Part shown: in pieces, positions 33,510 to 44,351 of the stretch | How the letters are laid out: each line of letters starts with the position of its first letter | Numbering within the stretch: position 1 is the stretch's first letter | Assembly: GCA_020310875.1 (NCBI GenBank) | Contig: CM035417.1 | Coordinates: forward strand, 83,284,728 to 83,348,727 | Length of the DNA: 64,000 nucleotides | Direction of reading: 5' to 3' | DNA from: Ceratopteris richardii | Lineage: Eukaryota; Streptophyta; Polypodiopsida; Polypodiales; Pteridaceae | The notes under the pieces: generated by a model | What the model was told of the DNA's origin: nothing | Database searches by the model: none | The model's input: only the letters and a program-made list of their open reading frames with translations | Translations under genes and position numbers: made by a program

Positions 33510-33576
33510 TTATTTAGTGTCATTGGCAAGCTAAAGGAGCCTAAAACACAACTTTGAAGTGAAAGAGGGCAGGTAT

Positions 33577-33807
33577 TGTTGGAGATAGACGTCTGCGGAA
33601 GCACGCAAACAGCACAAGGAAGAAGAAGAAGCTTGGAGCACAAACACACAATACTGAATGTATTACTAGAGAATGTACAAAGATAAGTAGCCCATTAGGG
33701 CAATAGGCGTATATACAAGCCGGGGGAAAAAAACCTCCTAAAGAGGGAAAAAAGTGCCTCGGTGGTCCTAGAGTGTTCACACACATCACTACCTAAATAT
33801 ATCAACA
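33577..33807 (-). repeat. 3' LTR of copia C2
   Basis: 231 bp with ends TGTTGG...CAACA. It shares most of its sequence with C1's LTR at 601-800. The short length is characteristic of this family. Confidence 0.85.
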
Positions 33808-33881
33808 AATCCCCCCTGGGAGTGATGCGGTGAACAAGGAGCTGGCACTCATGTATAAGGAAGTGCCAAGCTATGTGGAAA

Positions 33882-35940
33882 TCACTCCACAAAAGGAAGT
33901 AAGCCCAAAGCTTTGCGGAAAGCTTCAAACTTCTCCCTAGGCAGAGCCTTCGTGAAAAGGTCTGCAATGTTCTCCTGCGTGGGCACATATGCCAAGCTGA
34001 TCTCCCCAGCAGAGAACCTCTCCCTAACATAGTGATAATGCACCTCAATGTGCTTAGTGCGAGCATGGAACACAGGGTCCCTCGCATTTGCTAATGCGCT
34101 CTGACTGTCAGTGAAGATGGTGGTGGCAGAAGACTGGCCAACATCCAAATCAACCATAAGGCGTCTAAGCCACACACACTCAACAGTCGCTGTGAAAGCT
34201 GCCCTATACTCAGCCTCACAACTGGAAGTGGCCACAGTAGGCTGCTTCTTGCTCAACCAAGATATACATGAGCTACCAAGCATGAAGCAAAAGCCACTGG
34301 TGGACACACGAATGTCATAGCAACCAGCCCAATCTGAGTCAGAAAAAGCATGCAAATATGGCGGTAGTGATCCCTCCTTGGGATAAAACAACCCAAGTAG
34401 CCGAGTACCACTCAAGTAGCGAAAGATGCGCTTAATCGCCTTCCAGTGCGTGACTCCTGGGCAATGCATAAACCTCCTCATCTGTGAGACAACAAACTGA
34501 ATATCTGGCCGAGTAATGCATAAGTAAATCAAGCATCCAACAGCTTGCTGATAGAGAACAACATCAAATGCATCTCCAGCATCATGAAGACTCAATCGTA
34601 AACCTGTCTCCATAGGAGTGGCAATAGGCTTACAGTCTTCAAGGCCAAAACGCTGCAATAATGTGTCAATCTATTTCGTTTGACACAAACCCATTCCACC
34701 ATCAACTTGCATAAACTGAATGCCCAAATAGTGATGCAAATGCCCCAAATCAGACATCTCAAATGAGGCATGCAAATCATCCTTGAAATCAGCAATATGC
34801 TTCTCCATAGGACCAGTGAGCAGCATGTCGTCTACATAGACAACAATGATCAGAAGCACATCATTAGCACGCTTAACATATAAGGTGCTTTCAGTTGGAC
34901 TGTTCTCAAAACCATGTGCAATCAGATAGGCATGTATCTTCTCATACCAAGCACGTGGTGCTTGCTTTAAACCATATAATGCCTTCTTTAACCTGCACAC
35001 CTGGTTTTCATGCCCTTTCTGCACAAAGCCACGGGGCTGAAAAACATACACTTCTTCATGCAAGTCACCATTCAGAAATGTTGTTTTAATGTCCAACTGA
35101 TGTACATTCCAACCATGATGGGCTGCAAGTGCACAAATGCTCCGAACAGTAGTCATACGGCATGTAGGTGCAAAGGTCTCATCAAAATCAATGCCTCTTT
35201 CCTGTGCATAACCCTTTGCAACAAGCCTAGCCTTATACCTGTCAACTGTACCATCAGGTTTACGCTTCAGCTTGTATACCCACTTAGTGCCAATGGCCTT
35301 CTTGCCAGGAGGCAAGTCACATAAAGACCATGTACCATTCTTCATTATAGCATCATATTCAGATTGCATAGCAGCCATCCAATTTTCTGAATTTTGTGCT
35401 TCATCAAAAGAAACAGGCTCATTCTCATCACAGAGACTAGATGCAGCCATAGCATAGCAATCTGATGCAAAGGAGGCACTATGAGAGCCTGAACGAGTAC
35501 GATATGACAAAGGTGCATCTAATTTGCTATCACGCAAAGTTTGCACCAGCCATTTTGGCATAGTTTTTGTCTGCTCAATATCAGCTCTCGCATCAACAAG
35601 TGCATCATGTAAATCTGCATCAGAAATAAAATGATATGCATCATCATATGAAACCTGCAAAGGCTGAGAAGTTGCCTCATTAGGACCAGCACTAGCATGT
35701 CCACCTGTAAAAAGAGTCATCAAAGTATCATACATGTCTTTAGAGCTAACAGATGTCTCCTTAGTACATGAAAGCAATGGCTGAATAGCATCTTCCACAA
35801 AGACAACATCACGGCTAACTAGAATGCATTTAGTCTATGGATGATAGAGACGATAGCTTTTACTTTCAGAACTGTACCCAACAAAAATACATTTTACTAC
35901 CTTATCATCCAATTTTCTGCGATGTTGTTAAGGCACTAAT
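33882..35940 (-). pseudogene. Copia C2 RT and RNase H
   Basis: RT is open at 35798-34671 with KAIGTKWVYKLKRKPDG, LDIKTTFLNGDLHEEVY, ALYGLKQAPRAWYEKI and the palm motif YVDDMLLTG. A TAG near 34670 breaks the frame (GLCQTK stop IDTL). The frame then continues as RNase H at 34658-33882: AVGCLIYLCITRPDIQF, SDSDWAGC, SSCEAEYRAA, RTKHIEVHYHYVRE. Upstream, in-frame stops at about 35835 and 35927 separate RT from integrase. Only a few point stops disable this copy. Confidence 0.88.
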
Positions 35941-36901
35941 GCATATGCCAAACAACCAAAAACACGCAGATGAGCAACAGATGGCTTGCGGTCATGCCAA
36001 GCCTCATATGGAGTGATAGACTGCAACACTTTAGTGGGACACCTCTTCAGTACATATGCTGCACACATGACAGCCTCAAGCCAGAAACTATGTGGTAAAG
36101 CCTGACTTTTGACCATGCACCTCGCCATCTCCATGAGTGACCTATTCTTTCGTTCAGCAACTCCATTCTGTTGAGGTGTATACGGCACTGTACACTGGTG
36201 TTTTATCCCACATTCAGCCAGAAATGCATTAAAATCTGAAGACATATATTCCCCCCCCGATCAGAACGGAGGGTGCCCATTTTACATGCTGACAGATTTT
36301 CAGCCAAAACCAAAAACTGTTTGAAGCACATGAACAGTTCAGACTTTGCTTTGAGTGGATATACCCATGCATGCCTAGAAAAATCATCAATAAAAGTCAC
36401 GAAGTAAAGGTAATTTCCAAAAGAGGGTGTCTGCATAGGACCACAGACATCACTATGTACAAGTTGCAGTTTCTACGTAGCCCGAACTGAACTATCTTTT
36501 GGAAAGGAAGAACGCTGCATTTTGCCCAAAATACAGCCTTCACAAACATGTTTTCCAGGAGCCTCAAGTTCGGGCAAAGAGGACACCATTTCAGATTTCT
36601 GCAGGCGTAGCAAACTAGCAAAATTCAGATGACCAAAGCGTGCATGCCAAAGCTTTGCATCTGACATAGCCTGAGAATCATGAACTGCACATGCCGAATC
36701 ATTCACAGATCTTTCATAGTCTATGAGCTTATACATCCCACGACATAAGATGCCAGAAGCAATAATCACATCACCATTTGAGAGATCATGGACTGTACAC
36801 CTGTCATCAACGAATTTCACAACCAAGCCAATCTTGGCTAATGCAGAAACTGATAACAGGTTCTTTTTGATCCCTGGCACAAATAAAGCATCTGACAAAG
36901 T
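35928..36901 (-). pseudogene. Copia C2 integrase and protease tail, broken
   Basis: Frames at 36898-36473 (LFVPGIKKNLLSVSALAKIG, LWHARFGHLNFASLLRLQ, ending in the zinc CEGCILGKMQ region), 36436-36203 (FVTFIDDFSRHAWVYPLK, LRSDRGG) and 36245-35928 (YTPQQNGVAERKNRS) make up the integrase. The break between the last two lies at a run of nine C on the plus strand near 36250, which suggests polymerase slippage. The three catalytic acids are readable. Confidence 0.88.
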
Positions 36902-39900
36902 GGGGGGGAGGGCGCTGTTGTGAGGGGGGGGGTGTGGTGTGTTGTGTGAGGGGGGTGCCGAGCGGGGTCGGGAGGGGGGGAGGGTGCTGTTGTGAGAGGG
37001 GGGGGGTGGTGTGTTGTGGTGAGGGGGGGGGGGGGGTGCCGAGCGGGGTCGGGAGGGGGGAGGGTGCTGTTGTGAAGAGGGGGGGTGGGGTGTGTTGTGG
37101 TGAGGGGGGGGCTTAGCGGGGTCAGGAGGGGGGGAGGGCGCTGATGTGAGAGGGGGGGGGTGTGGTATGTTGTGTGAGGGGGGTGCCGAGCGGGGTCAGG
37201 AGGGGGGGAGGGTGCTGTTGTGAGAGGGGGGGGGGTGGTGTGTTGTGGTGAGGGGGGGGGTGTGGTGTGTTGTGTGAGGGCGCTGTAGTGAGAGGGGGGG
37301 GGTGTGGTGTGTTGTGTGAGGGGGGGTGCCGAGCGGGGTCGGGAGGGGGGGGAAGGTGCTGTTGTGAGAGGGGGGGGGGTGTGGTGTGTTGTGTGAGGGG
37401 GGGTGCCGAGCGGGGTCGGGAGGGGGGGGAAGGCGCTGTTGTGAGAGGGGGGGGTGTGGTGTGTTGTGTGAGGGGGGTGCCGAGCGGGGTCGGGAGGGGG
37501 GGAGGGTGCTGTTGTGAGAGGGGGGGGGGGGTGGTGTGTTGTGGTGAGGGGGGGGGTGCCGAGCGGGGTCGGGAGGGGGGGGAGGGCGCTGAAGTGAGAG
37601 GGGGGGGGTGTGGTGTGTTGTGTGAGGGGGGGTGCCGAGCGGGGTCGCGAGGGGGGGGAAGGCGCTGTTGTGAGAGGGGGGGGGTGTGGTGTGTTGTGTG
37701 AGGGGGGGTGTCGAGCGGGGTTGGGAGGGGGGGGAAGGCGCTGTTGTGAGAGGGGGGGTGTGGTGTGATGTGGTGAGGGGGGGGTGCCGAGCGGGGTCGG
37801 GAGGGGGGGCGCTGGGGGGAGGGGGGGGAAGGCGCTGTTGTGAGAGGGGGGGGTGTGTTGTGTTGTGTGAGGGGGGTGCCGAGCGGGGTCGGGAGGGGGG
37901 GAAGGTGCTGTTGTGAGAGGGGGGGGGTGGTGTGTTGTGGTGAGGGGGGGGTGCCGAGCGGGGTCGGGAGGGGGAGAGGGTGCTATTGTGAAGAGGGGTG
38001 GGTGGGGTGTGTTGTGGTGAGGTGGGGCCGAGCGGGGTTGGGAGCAGGGGGAGGGCGCTGATGTCGTGAGGGGGGGGGTGTGGTGTGATGTGGTGAGGGG
38101 GGGTGCCGAGCGGGGTCGGGAGGGGGGGGAGGGTGCTGTTGTGAGAGGGGGGGGGGTGGTGTGTTGTGGTGGGGGGGGGGGGGTGCCGAGCGGGGTCGGG
38201 AGGGGGGGGAGGGCAGTGAGAGGGGGGGGGGTGTGGTGTGTTGTGTGAGGGGGGGGTGCCGAGCGGGGTCGGGAGGGGGGGAAGGCGCTGTTGTGAGAGG
38301 GGGGGGGTGTGGTGTGTTGTGTGAGGGGGGGTGCCGAGCGGGGTCGGGAGGGGGGGGAAGGCGCTGTTGTGAGAGGGGGGGGTGTGGTGTGTTGTGGTGA
38401 GGGGGGGGGTGCCGAGCGGGGTCGGGAGGGGGGGGAGGGCGCTGTAGTGAGAGGGGGGGGGTGTGGTGTGTTGTGTGAGGGGGGGTGCCGAGCGGGGTCG
38501 GGAGGGGGGGGAAGGCGCTGTTGTGAGAGGGGGGGGGTGTGGTGTGTTGTGTGAGGGGGGTGCCGAGCGGGGTCGGGAGGGGGGGGGAAGGCGCTGTTGT
38601 GGGAGGGGGGGTGTGGTGTGATGTGGTGAGGGGGGGGTGCCGAGCGGGGTCGGGAGGGGGGGCGCTGGGGGGAGGGGGGGGAAGGCGCTGTTGTGAGAGG
38701 GGGGGGGTGTGTTGTGTTGTGTGAGGGGGCTGCCGAGCGGGGTCGGGAAGGGGGGAAGGTGCTGTTGTGAGAGGGGGGGGGTGGTGTGTTGTGGTGAGGG
38801 GGGGGTGCCGAGCGGGGTCGGGAGGGGGAGAGGGTGCTGTTGTGAAGAGGGGGGGGTGGGGTGTGTTGTGGTGAGGGGGGGCCGAGCGGGGTCGGGAGGA
38901 GGGGGAGGGCGCTGATGTCGTGAGGGGGGGGGGTGTGGTGTGATGTGGTGAGGGGGGGTGCCGAGCGGGGTCGGGAGGGGGGGGGAGGGTGCTGTTGTAA
39001 GAGGGGGGGGGGGTGGTGTGTTGTGGTGAGGGGGGGGGTGCCGAGCGGGGTCGGGAGGGGGGGGAGGGCGCTGTAGTGAGAGGGGGGGGGGTGTGGTGTG
39101 TTGTGTGAGGGGGGGTGCCGAGCGGGGTCGGGAGGGGGGGGAAGGCGCTGTTGTGAGAGGGGGGGGGTGTGGTGTGTTGTGTGAGGCGGGGTGCCGAGCG
39201 GGGTCGGGAGGGGGGGGAAGGCGCTGTTGTGAGAGGGGGGGGTGTGGTGTGTTGTGGTGAGGGGGGGGGTGCCGAGCGGGGTCGGGAGGGGGGGGAGGGC
39301 GCTGTAGTGAGAGGGGGGGGTGTGGTGTGTTGTGTGAGGGGGGGTGCCGAGCGGGGTCGGGAGGGGGGGGAAGGCGCTGTTGTGAGAGGGGGGGGGTGTG
39401 GTGTGTTGTGTGAGGGGGGGTGCCGAGCGGGGTCGGGAGGGGGGGGGAAGGCGCTGTTGTGAGAGGGGGGGGGGTGTGGTGTGTTGTGTGAGGGGGGTGC
39501 CGAGCGGGGTGGGGAGGGGGGGAAGGTGCTGTTGTGAGAGGGGGGGGGTGGTGTGTTGTGGTGGGGGGGGGTGCCGAGCGGGGTCGGGAGGGGGAGAGGG
39601 TGCTGTTGTGAAGAGGGGGGGGTGGGGTGTGTTGTGGTGAGTGGGGGCCGATGGGGGTCGGGAGGAGGGGGAGGGCGCTGATGTCGTGAGGGGGGGGGTG
39701 TGGTGTGATGTGGTGAGGGGGGGTGCCGAGCGGGGTCGGGAGGGGGGGGAGGGCGCTGATGTGAGAGGGGGGGGGTGTGGTATGTTGTGTGAGGGGGGTG
39801 CCGAGCGGGGTCGGGAGGGGGGGAGGGTGCTGTTGTGAGGGGGGGGTGGTGTGTTGTGGTGAGGGGGGGGTGTCGAGCGGGGTCGGGAGGGGGGGGAGGG

Positions 39901-40437
39901 CGCTGTTGTGAGAGGGGGGGGGTGTGGTGTGTTGTGTGAGGGGGGTGCCGAGCGGGGTCGGGAGGGGGGGAGGGTGCTGTTGTGAGAGGGGGGGGTGGTG
40001 TGTTGTGGTGAGGGGGGGGTGCCGAGCGGGGTCGGGAGGGGGGGGAGGGCGTTGTAGTGAGAGGGGGGGGGGGTGTGGTGTGTTGTGTGAGGGGGGGTGC
40101 CGAGCGGGGTCGGGAGGGGGGGGAAGGCGCTGTTGTGAGAGGGGGGGGGTGTGGTGTGTTGTGTGAGGGGGGGTGCCGAGCGGGGTCGGGAGGGGGGGAA
40201 GGTGCTATTGTGAGAGGGGGGGTGTGGTGTGATGTGGTGAGGGGGGGGTGCCGAGCGGGGTCGGGAGGGGGGGCGCTGGGGGGAGGGGGGGGAAGGCGCT
40301 GTTGTGAGAGGGGGGGGGTGTGTTGTGTTGTGTGAGGGGGGTGCCGAGCGGGGTCGGGAGGGGGGGAAGGTGCTGTTGTGAGGGGGGGGGTGTGGTGTGA
40401 TGTGGTGAGGGGGGGTGCCGAGCGGGGTTGGGCGTGC
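36902..40437. repeat. 3.5-kb G-rich satellite with higher-order structure
   Basis: About 46 units of roughly 75-80 bases, with consensus pieces GTGCCGAGCGGGGTCGGGAG, AAGGCGCTGTTGTGAGAG and GTGTGGTGTGTTGTGTGAG joined by runs of 6-12 G. Units differ in G-run length and small variants. Marker variants recur in order: GCGCTGGGGGGAGG at 37809, 38662 and 40273, and GCTGATGTCGTGAG at 38057, 38911 and 39677. A block of about 0.85 kb was therefore itself copied. All the G is on the plus strand. It replaces the 5' half of copia C2. Long proline-rich frames on the minus strand reflect composition only. Confidence 0.95.
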
Positions 40438-41599
40438 CAAATTTGTTGGGGATTCGGGGACAAGAAGGAGTTTGAGGGTTTGTAGGAGAAAAAAGAGATG
40501 ATGAAAATGGAGTAATAGTGAGAACTTCTGCAAAGGAATACTCTTGGAAACCTTGAATATTAATTATCCTTCAACAATTACAATGACTGCGCACAGTCTA
40601 ATCAATGACTAAATACCACTTCAGAGAGTATCAATTACTGAAGACCAATTATCTCAAGTCTTCTAGCAGCGGCCTCTCGTGCACCAATCCTTCACTTGCT
40701 TCCCGCTTCCCTTGCGCACACCTTGCACTAAGCTTCCGCCAAGCTAAGGAATTGGTATCACTGCGCACGCACGCAATAGCCCTTGGAACTCTTGGAATCT
40801 AGCCCACCTTCTCTCTTCTCTGCACACTTTCCTCCTGGCACCTCTTGCACTCTTGAATGGCGTCGCACACAGGAGGCTCTTCTTGCTTCCTCTCTTGCTC
40901 CTCTGAAGCTCTCTCTTGCTCTCAACTCTCAATGTGTCCCAGAATAGCCTTTGTCCTTCTTTTGTTTGAGAGTCCGCCGGTTCGCGCACTCTAACTGCAA
41001 TACAATCTTGGTGTCCTTTCAATGTCCCAAGATTGTCTTTTTGAACTGGTCCTCAACGATTCGCTACTTAGTCTTGTAGTGACTTTAGAACAAGAGTGAC
41101 TTTTAAAATAAAATTTTGATTGGGCGGCCTATTTCCACCTTTGCGTACGCGGCCTTCCACCTTCACCTTTCCTTTTAATTCTTTCACTTTTGCACCTTAA
41201 GATTTTAGATTCAACCTTTGAACCTTAAGAGGAAAAATACTTTGTACCTTTAGTTTCGACCGGTTAGGGCTCTACAGTGGAACATCAACAGGTAGACTAT
41301 CCACATCAATTCCTGTAGTACTTACTCCTGCCTGTGAGCTCGGACCTGCTGCTTCTGCCATGAGAGTGCTTGTAGTTGTTGATGCTTATCTGCTAGAAGA
41401 AGAGAGAGGCACATTAGCATTGCATAGGAAACATGTGTTATGGTGTTCCCTCCACAATACCAACATGACATTCCGAGTGGTTAGAGGTTAGTGGGTGAAG
41501 TGTTCGTGATGTGTGTACATGTGGGTTAGTAGGTTAGGGTTCACTCTAGATGCATACTTTGGATGTGCAATGTTCTCAGAATGCACCTACATCAGAGGG
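40438..41599. other. Unresolved region, likely retroelement noncoding DNA
   Basis: A GC-richer stretch than its neighbours with no convincing long gene. On the minus strand a short ORF (41361-41272, starting MAEAAGPSSQAGVS) looks like the first codons of a copia-type gag, ending in a TAG after 29 codons. The sequence may be an LTR and leader of an element seen only here. I find no second copy in the window to prove LTR ends. Confidence 0.35.
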
Positions 41600-42404
41600 G
41601 AAGGATTTACAGAGGTGGGTCAGGGGGTTTGATATGGGGTTTAGGTCTCCAAACTTTGATGCTGGAATCGTTGCTTTTATTGGCGATGATGTGTGAAGGT
41701 TTGCGTACTGGAGTGTGTTGGGTTTGGGACCTTTTGGGTTTCCATTTCCAAACATTTCGAGGCGTGACCGAGAATGTGGTGGTGTGGAGTGTAGATGTTT
41801 GCCTTTGGATGGGAGCCAATAGGACTCGTGAGTGTTGGTTTGATCTTGTGATTGGAGGTGAAGTTATTTGAGCTAGTAAGTAGGTCTTGGGCACCCATAT
41901 TTGTCTAGCTTTTGGGATCGCCTTCATTGACTGCTTTGGAACCCAAATAGAAATGGTTTGTCTAGATTGATGCCTAGGGTACTCCTTCGCTGTAGTCCTC
42001 GACACTGTAGCTTGCTTGATGCTTCTTTGGAATCTTGTCTCCAAAGCTGAGGGTTGTTCACCTTTGCGTATCTAGATCTGCTTCATGCCATGGGGTATTC
42101 TGTATTGTACCGGTTGGTGTTCATTCTTCTTGGTCCTCGGGCTCTTCTGTATCTTGTATTTTCCGGCTTGCTTTCCTCGAATTCTCTTTGGAAAAGAAGG
42201 GAACTCCTTGTTGAATTATGTACCTTTATCATGAGTGGCAATCTTTTGCACCATAGAACTTTGGTCAAGAGTAGCATGGTTCATTTCAGGTGGACTCCTG
42301 GAAGGACCAGGATTCGGTGCCTCTTCTAGCATGAGTGGCAATCTTTTGCACCATAGAACTTTGGTCAAGAGTAGCATGGTTCATTTCAGGTGGACTCCTA
42401 CCCA
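41600..42404 (-). pseudogene. G3 polyprotein tail
   Basis: The minus-strand frame 42044-41607 repeats an IWVPK-type peptide (TISIWVPKQSM, ARQIWVPKTY), also found in the G2 tail. A 69-base stretch is duplicated exactly (42231-42299 and 42331-42399, 100 bases apart). The tail is not a recognised domain and may not have been translated in full. Confidence 0.45.
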
Positions 42405-42860
42405 TGCCTGAAGAAGTCCACTTCTTAGGTTGAGGCTGACTGCATGATCATAGATCTAGTCTTGGCCTAGGACAAGAGGTTCGGTAAGATCCTCGTCTTC
42501 ACACACTAGCACTTTGATTGCCATTAGCACCTCTTGAATGTAGAGGGGAAGTTCCACCTCACCAATGCAAGGGGTTTCCACACCTCCCAATCCTATGAGA
42601 TATGACTCTATAGGATGGATTTTTAATTGCAGCTCTTGGCAGTAAGAAAGTTGAACTGCACTAGTGGCTGCCCCTGAGTCAGTTAAAGCTCTCACTGTCC
42701 TTACACTCTCTCCTTGTCCTACTTCTAGGGTTACAAAAGGCCGTCGGTTGATTATTCTATGGGAATGTCCATCTAAAGCCTCGCACATGGCCATGGGATA
42801 GCCTAGAGATTCTTGAGTGTCAGGCATAGGCTGGTCTCTACCTTGTCTCCTCAATTTCAT
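42405..42860 (-). pseudogene. G3 second retropepsin-like domain
   Basis: RPFVTLEVGQGESVRTV, ALTDSGAATSAVQ with the candidate catalytic Asp, SYLIGLGGVETPCIGEVELP and EPLVLGQD are visible. A TAG then replaces the Trp of GQDW seen in G1 and G2, and homology continues to about 42405. It is in the same frame as integrase and separated from it by one TGA at the same codon as in G1. Three copies with the DSG and LG motifs kept suggest the domain was under selection before the copies died. Confidence 0.75.
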
Positions 42861-44351
42861 TCATCGGATGCGTTCTAAAGCTTCTGCCAGTGCTTCTTCT
42901 CGAATTCGTTTCTCTTCTTCTTTACATTTCTTGGCAGTGTTGAGTCGATTTAGCATCTCTTCAGTCAGGGGTTCTTGATATAACTTGACTCTGCATCCAC
43001 TTATGTAACTTGGTAGAATATCACCCTCTAGAGTGGCTAGTTGAACTGCTCCACTTGTGGAGATCCTATTGATAATCATTGGCCCATAACCTCTCTTCTC
43101 TAACTTCCGTGCATGTTGCTTCAAGGTGTAGACTAGGACTAGGTCTCCTGCTTTCAAGCCCTTATCCTTGACGTGTGCATCGAAATATGCCTTTTGCCTC
43201 TTCTTGGCTGCATAAATTCCTGCTGCAGCCCTCAATCGTGTTTCACCTAATCGTTCAAGATCGAAGATTCTAGAGGACAACTCATGGCCTGTCCAATCAT
43301 GCTCTTGTGCTACTTTCAAGGTTGGTATCAAAAAATCCAATGGTAGCACTGCATTCTGGCCGAAAACCATCTGAAAGGGCGTGGCTTGGAGTACCATTTT
43401 ATAGGCAACTCTGTATGCCCAAACAACATGGTGTAGATGTTTGTCCCAATCAGAGCGTTTGTTATTCACTAATTTGGTTAGCACATTGCATAGAATCTTA
43501 TTTGTGCTTTCGGCTTGTCCATTAGCTTGTGGGTGATAGGGGGCAGACTTCTTATGTATCACCAAGAACTCTTGAAGATTTTCAATGACTTCATTCAAGA
43601 AGTGAGTCCCTCTATCACTTATTAGCTCTATGGGTAGCCCGTATCGAGTGAACACATTCTCAAATAAGAATTTAGTGGTCGTTTGGGCATCATTCTTCGA
43701 TGTGGCTTTCACTTCTACCCACTTGGTTAGATCATCCGTGGCCACAATGATATACTCAACATGTGAACCCTTAGCTCGGGGATTAATAGGACCAACAAAG
43801 TCTATTCCCCACTTAGAGAATGCACGTCCACCCATCATAGGTTTCAATGGCATCTCATCTTTACGTATAGGATACTGAGTTTGTTGACACACATCACACC
43901 TCTTCACATAGGTATGTGCATCCATGTGAAGGGTTGGCCACCACAAGCCTGCAAATAGGATCGCTTTGATTACCCAATCTAGTACAAAGTGTCCTCCTGC
44001 TACACCTTGGTGAGCAGTCTCTAATATCTTCAGATACTCGCTCTCGTGGACACATAGTCTCAGGTAACCATCTTTACCACGCTTGTATAGATTATCACCA
44101 ATGAGTGAGTAATCTAGGGCTTCTTGTTCTAGACTTCTTTGTTTGGCCAATGTCATATCTTGAGGGAATGTTTTCGTCCTCAAGAATGCTACTAGTGGTT
44201 CACTCCAATCTGGCACTATGGATACCTGATAAAGAGTGGCATGTTCCACAGGTGGTTTAGTGCAGCAGATCGGGCATTCCTTACACAGCTTATGGACATC
44301 AGCTTCCATAGTTGGCCAATGCACTCCAAGTCTCCTTTATGTCTGTATGGT
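42861..44351 (-). pseudogene. G3 integrase
   Basis: Open for 487 codons from about 44324. The zinc domain shows HESEYLKILETAHQGVAGGH and YVKRCDVCQQ (HHCC). The core shows GIDFVGPINPRAKG, ELISDRGTHFLNEV and YHPQANGQAESTNK (Asp, Asp, Glu). The C-terminal region has KAYFDAHVKDKGLKAGDLVLV and RGYGPMIINRISTSGAVQLA, a GPY/F-like module. No chromodomain is seen. It is in the same frame as RNase H upstream, separated by TGA (44354-44352) and TAA about 15 bases on. In an active copy it would insert element DNA in the nucleus. Confidence 0.9.

Larger units (their letters stand above)
12418..33576 (+). mobile_element. Copia A, decayed, split by nested insertions
   Basis: This is a copia element of the same superfamily branch as B and D but clearly older. 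It starts inside gag at about 12418 (5' LTR and gag start lost), runs through protease, integrase, RT and RNase H to about 16195, and has a purine tract (TTGAGGGGGAGA) before its 3' LTR at about 16254. The LTR is split by copia B (17194-33509) and resumes at 33515. It is cut again at 33577 by copia C2. Confidence 0.85.
33577..36901 (-). mobile_element. Copia C2, 3' half, minus strand
   Basis: Right to left: end of protease/start of integrase, integrase, RT, RNase H, purine tract (CAGGGGGGATT on the minus strand) and LTR. It is inserted in the remaining piece of copia A's LTR. Homology with C3 (near 63770) stops at about 36901, where the G-rich satellite begins, so gag and the 5' LTR are lost or lie elsewhere. 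Confidence 0.88.

Noticed and set aside
33515..33576. An independent short element between B and C2
   Set aside because: It continues the copia A LTR from 17188. The TTATT duplication on both sides of B proves the two pieces were once joined.
36838..40533. A 1231-codon proline-rich frame, and an 826-codon frame overlapping it, on the minus strand
   Set aside because: They lie on a satellite whose C-rich strand has almost no stop trinucleotides, so every frame is open. Unit length is not a multiple of three and G-run lengths vary, so no protein is being conserved.
40744..41022. A 92-codon minus-strand frame, basic and serine-rich
   Set aside because: No known motif, no homologue elsewhere in the window, and it overlaps likely LTR or leader sequence.
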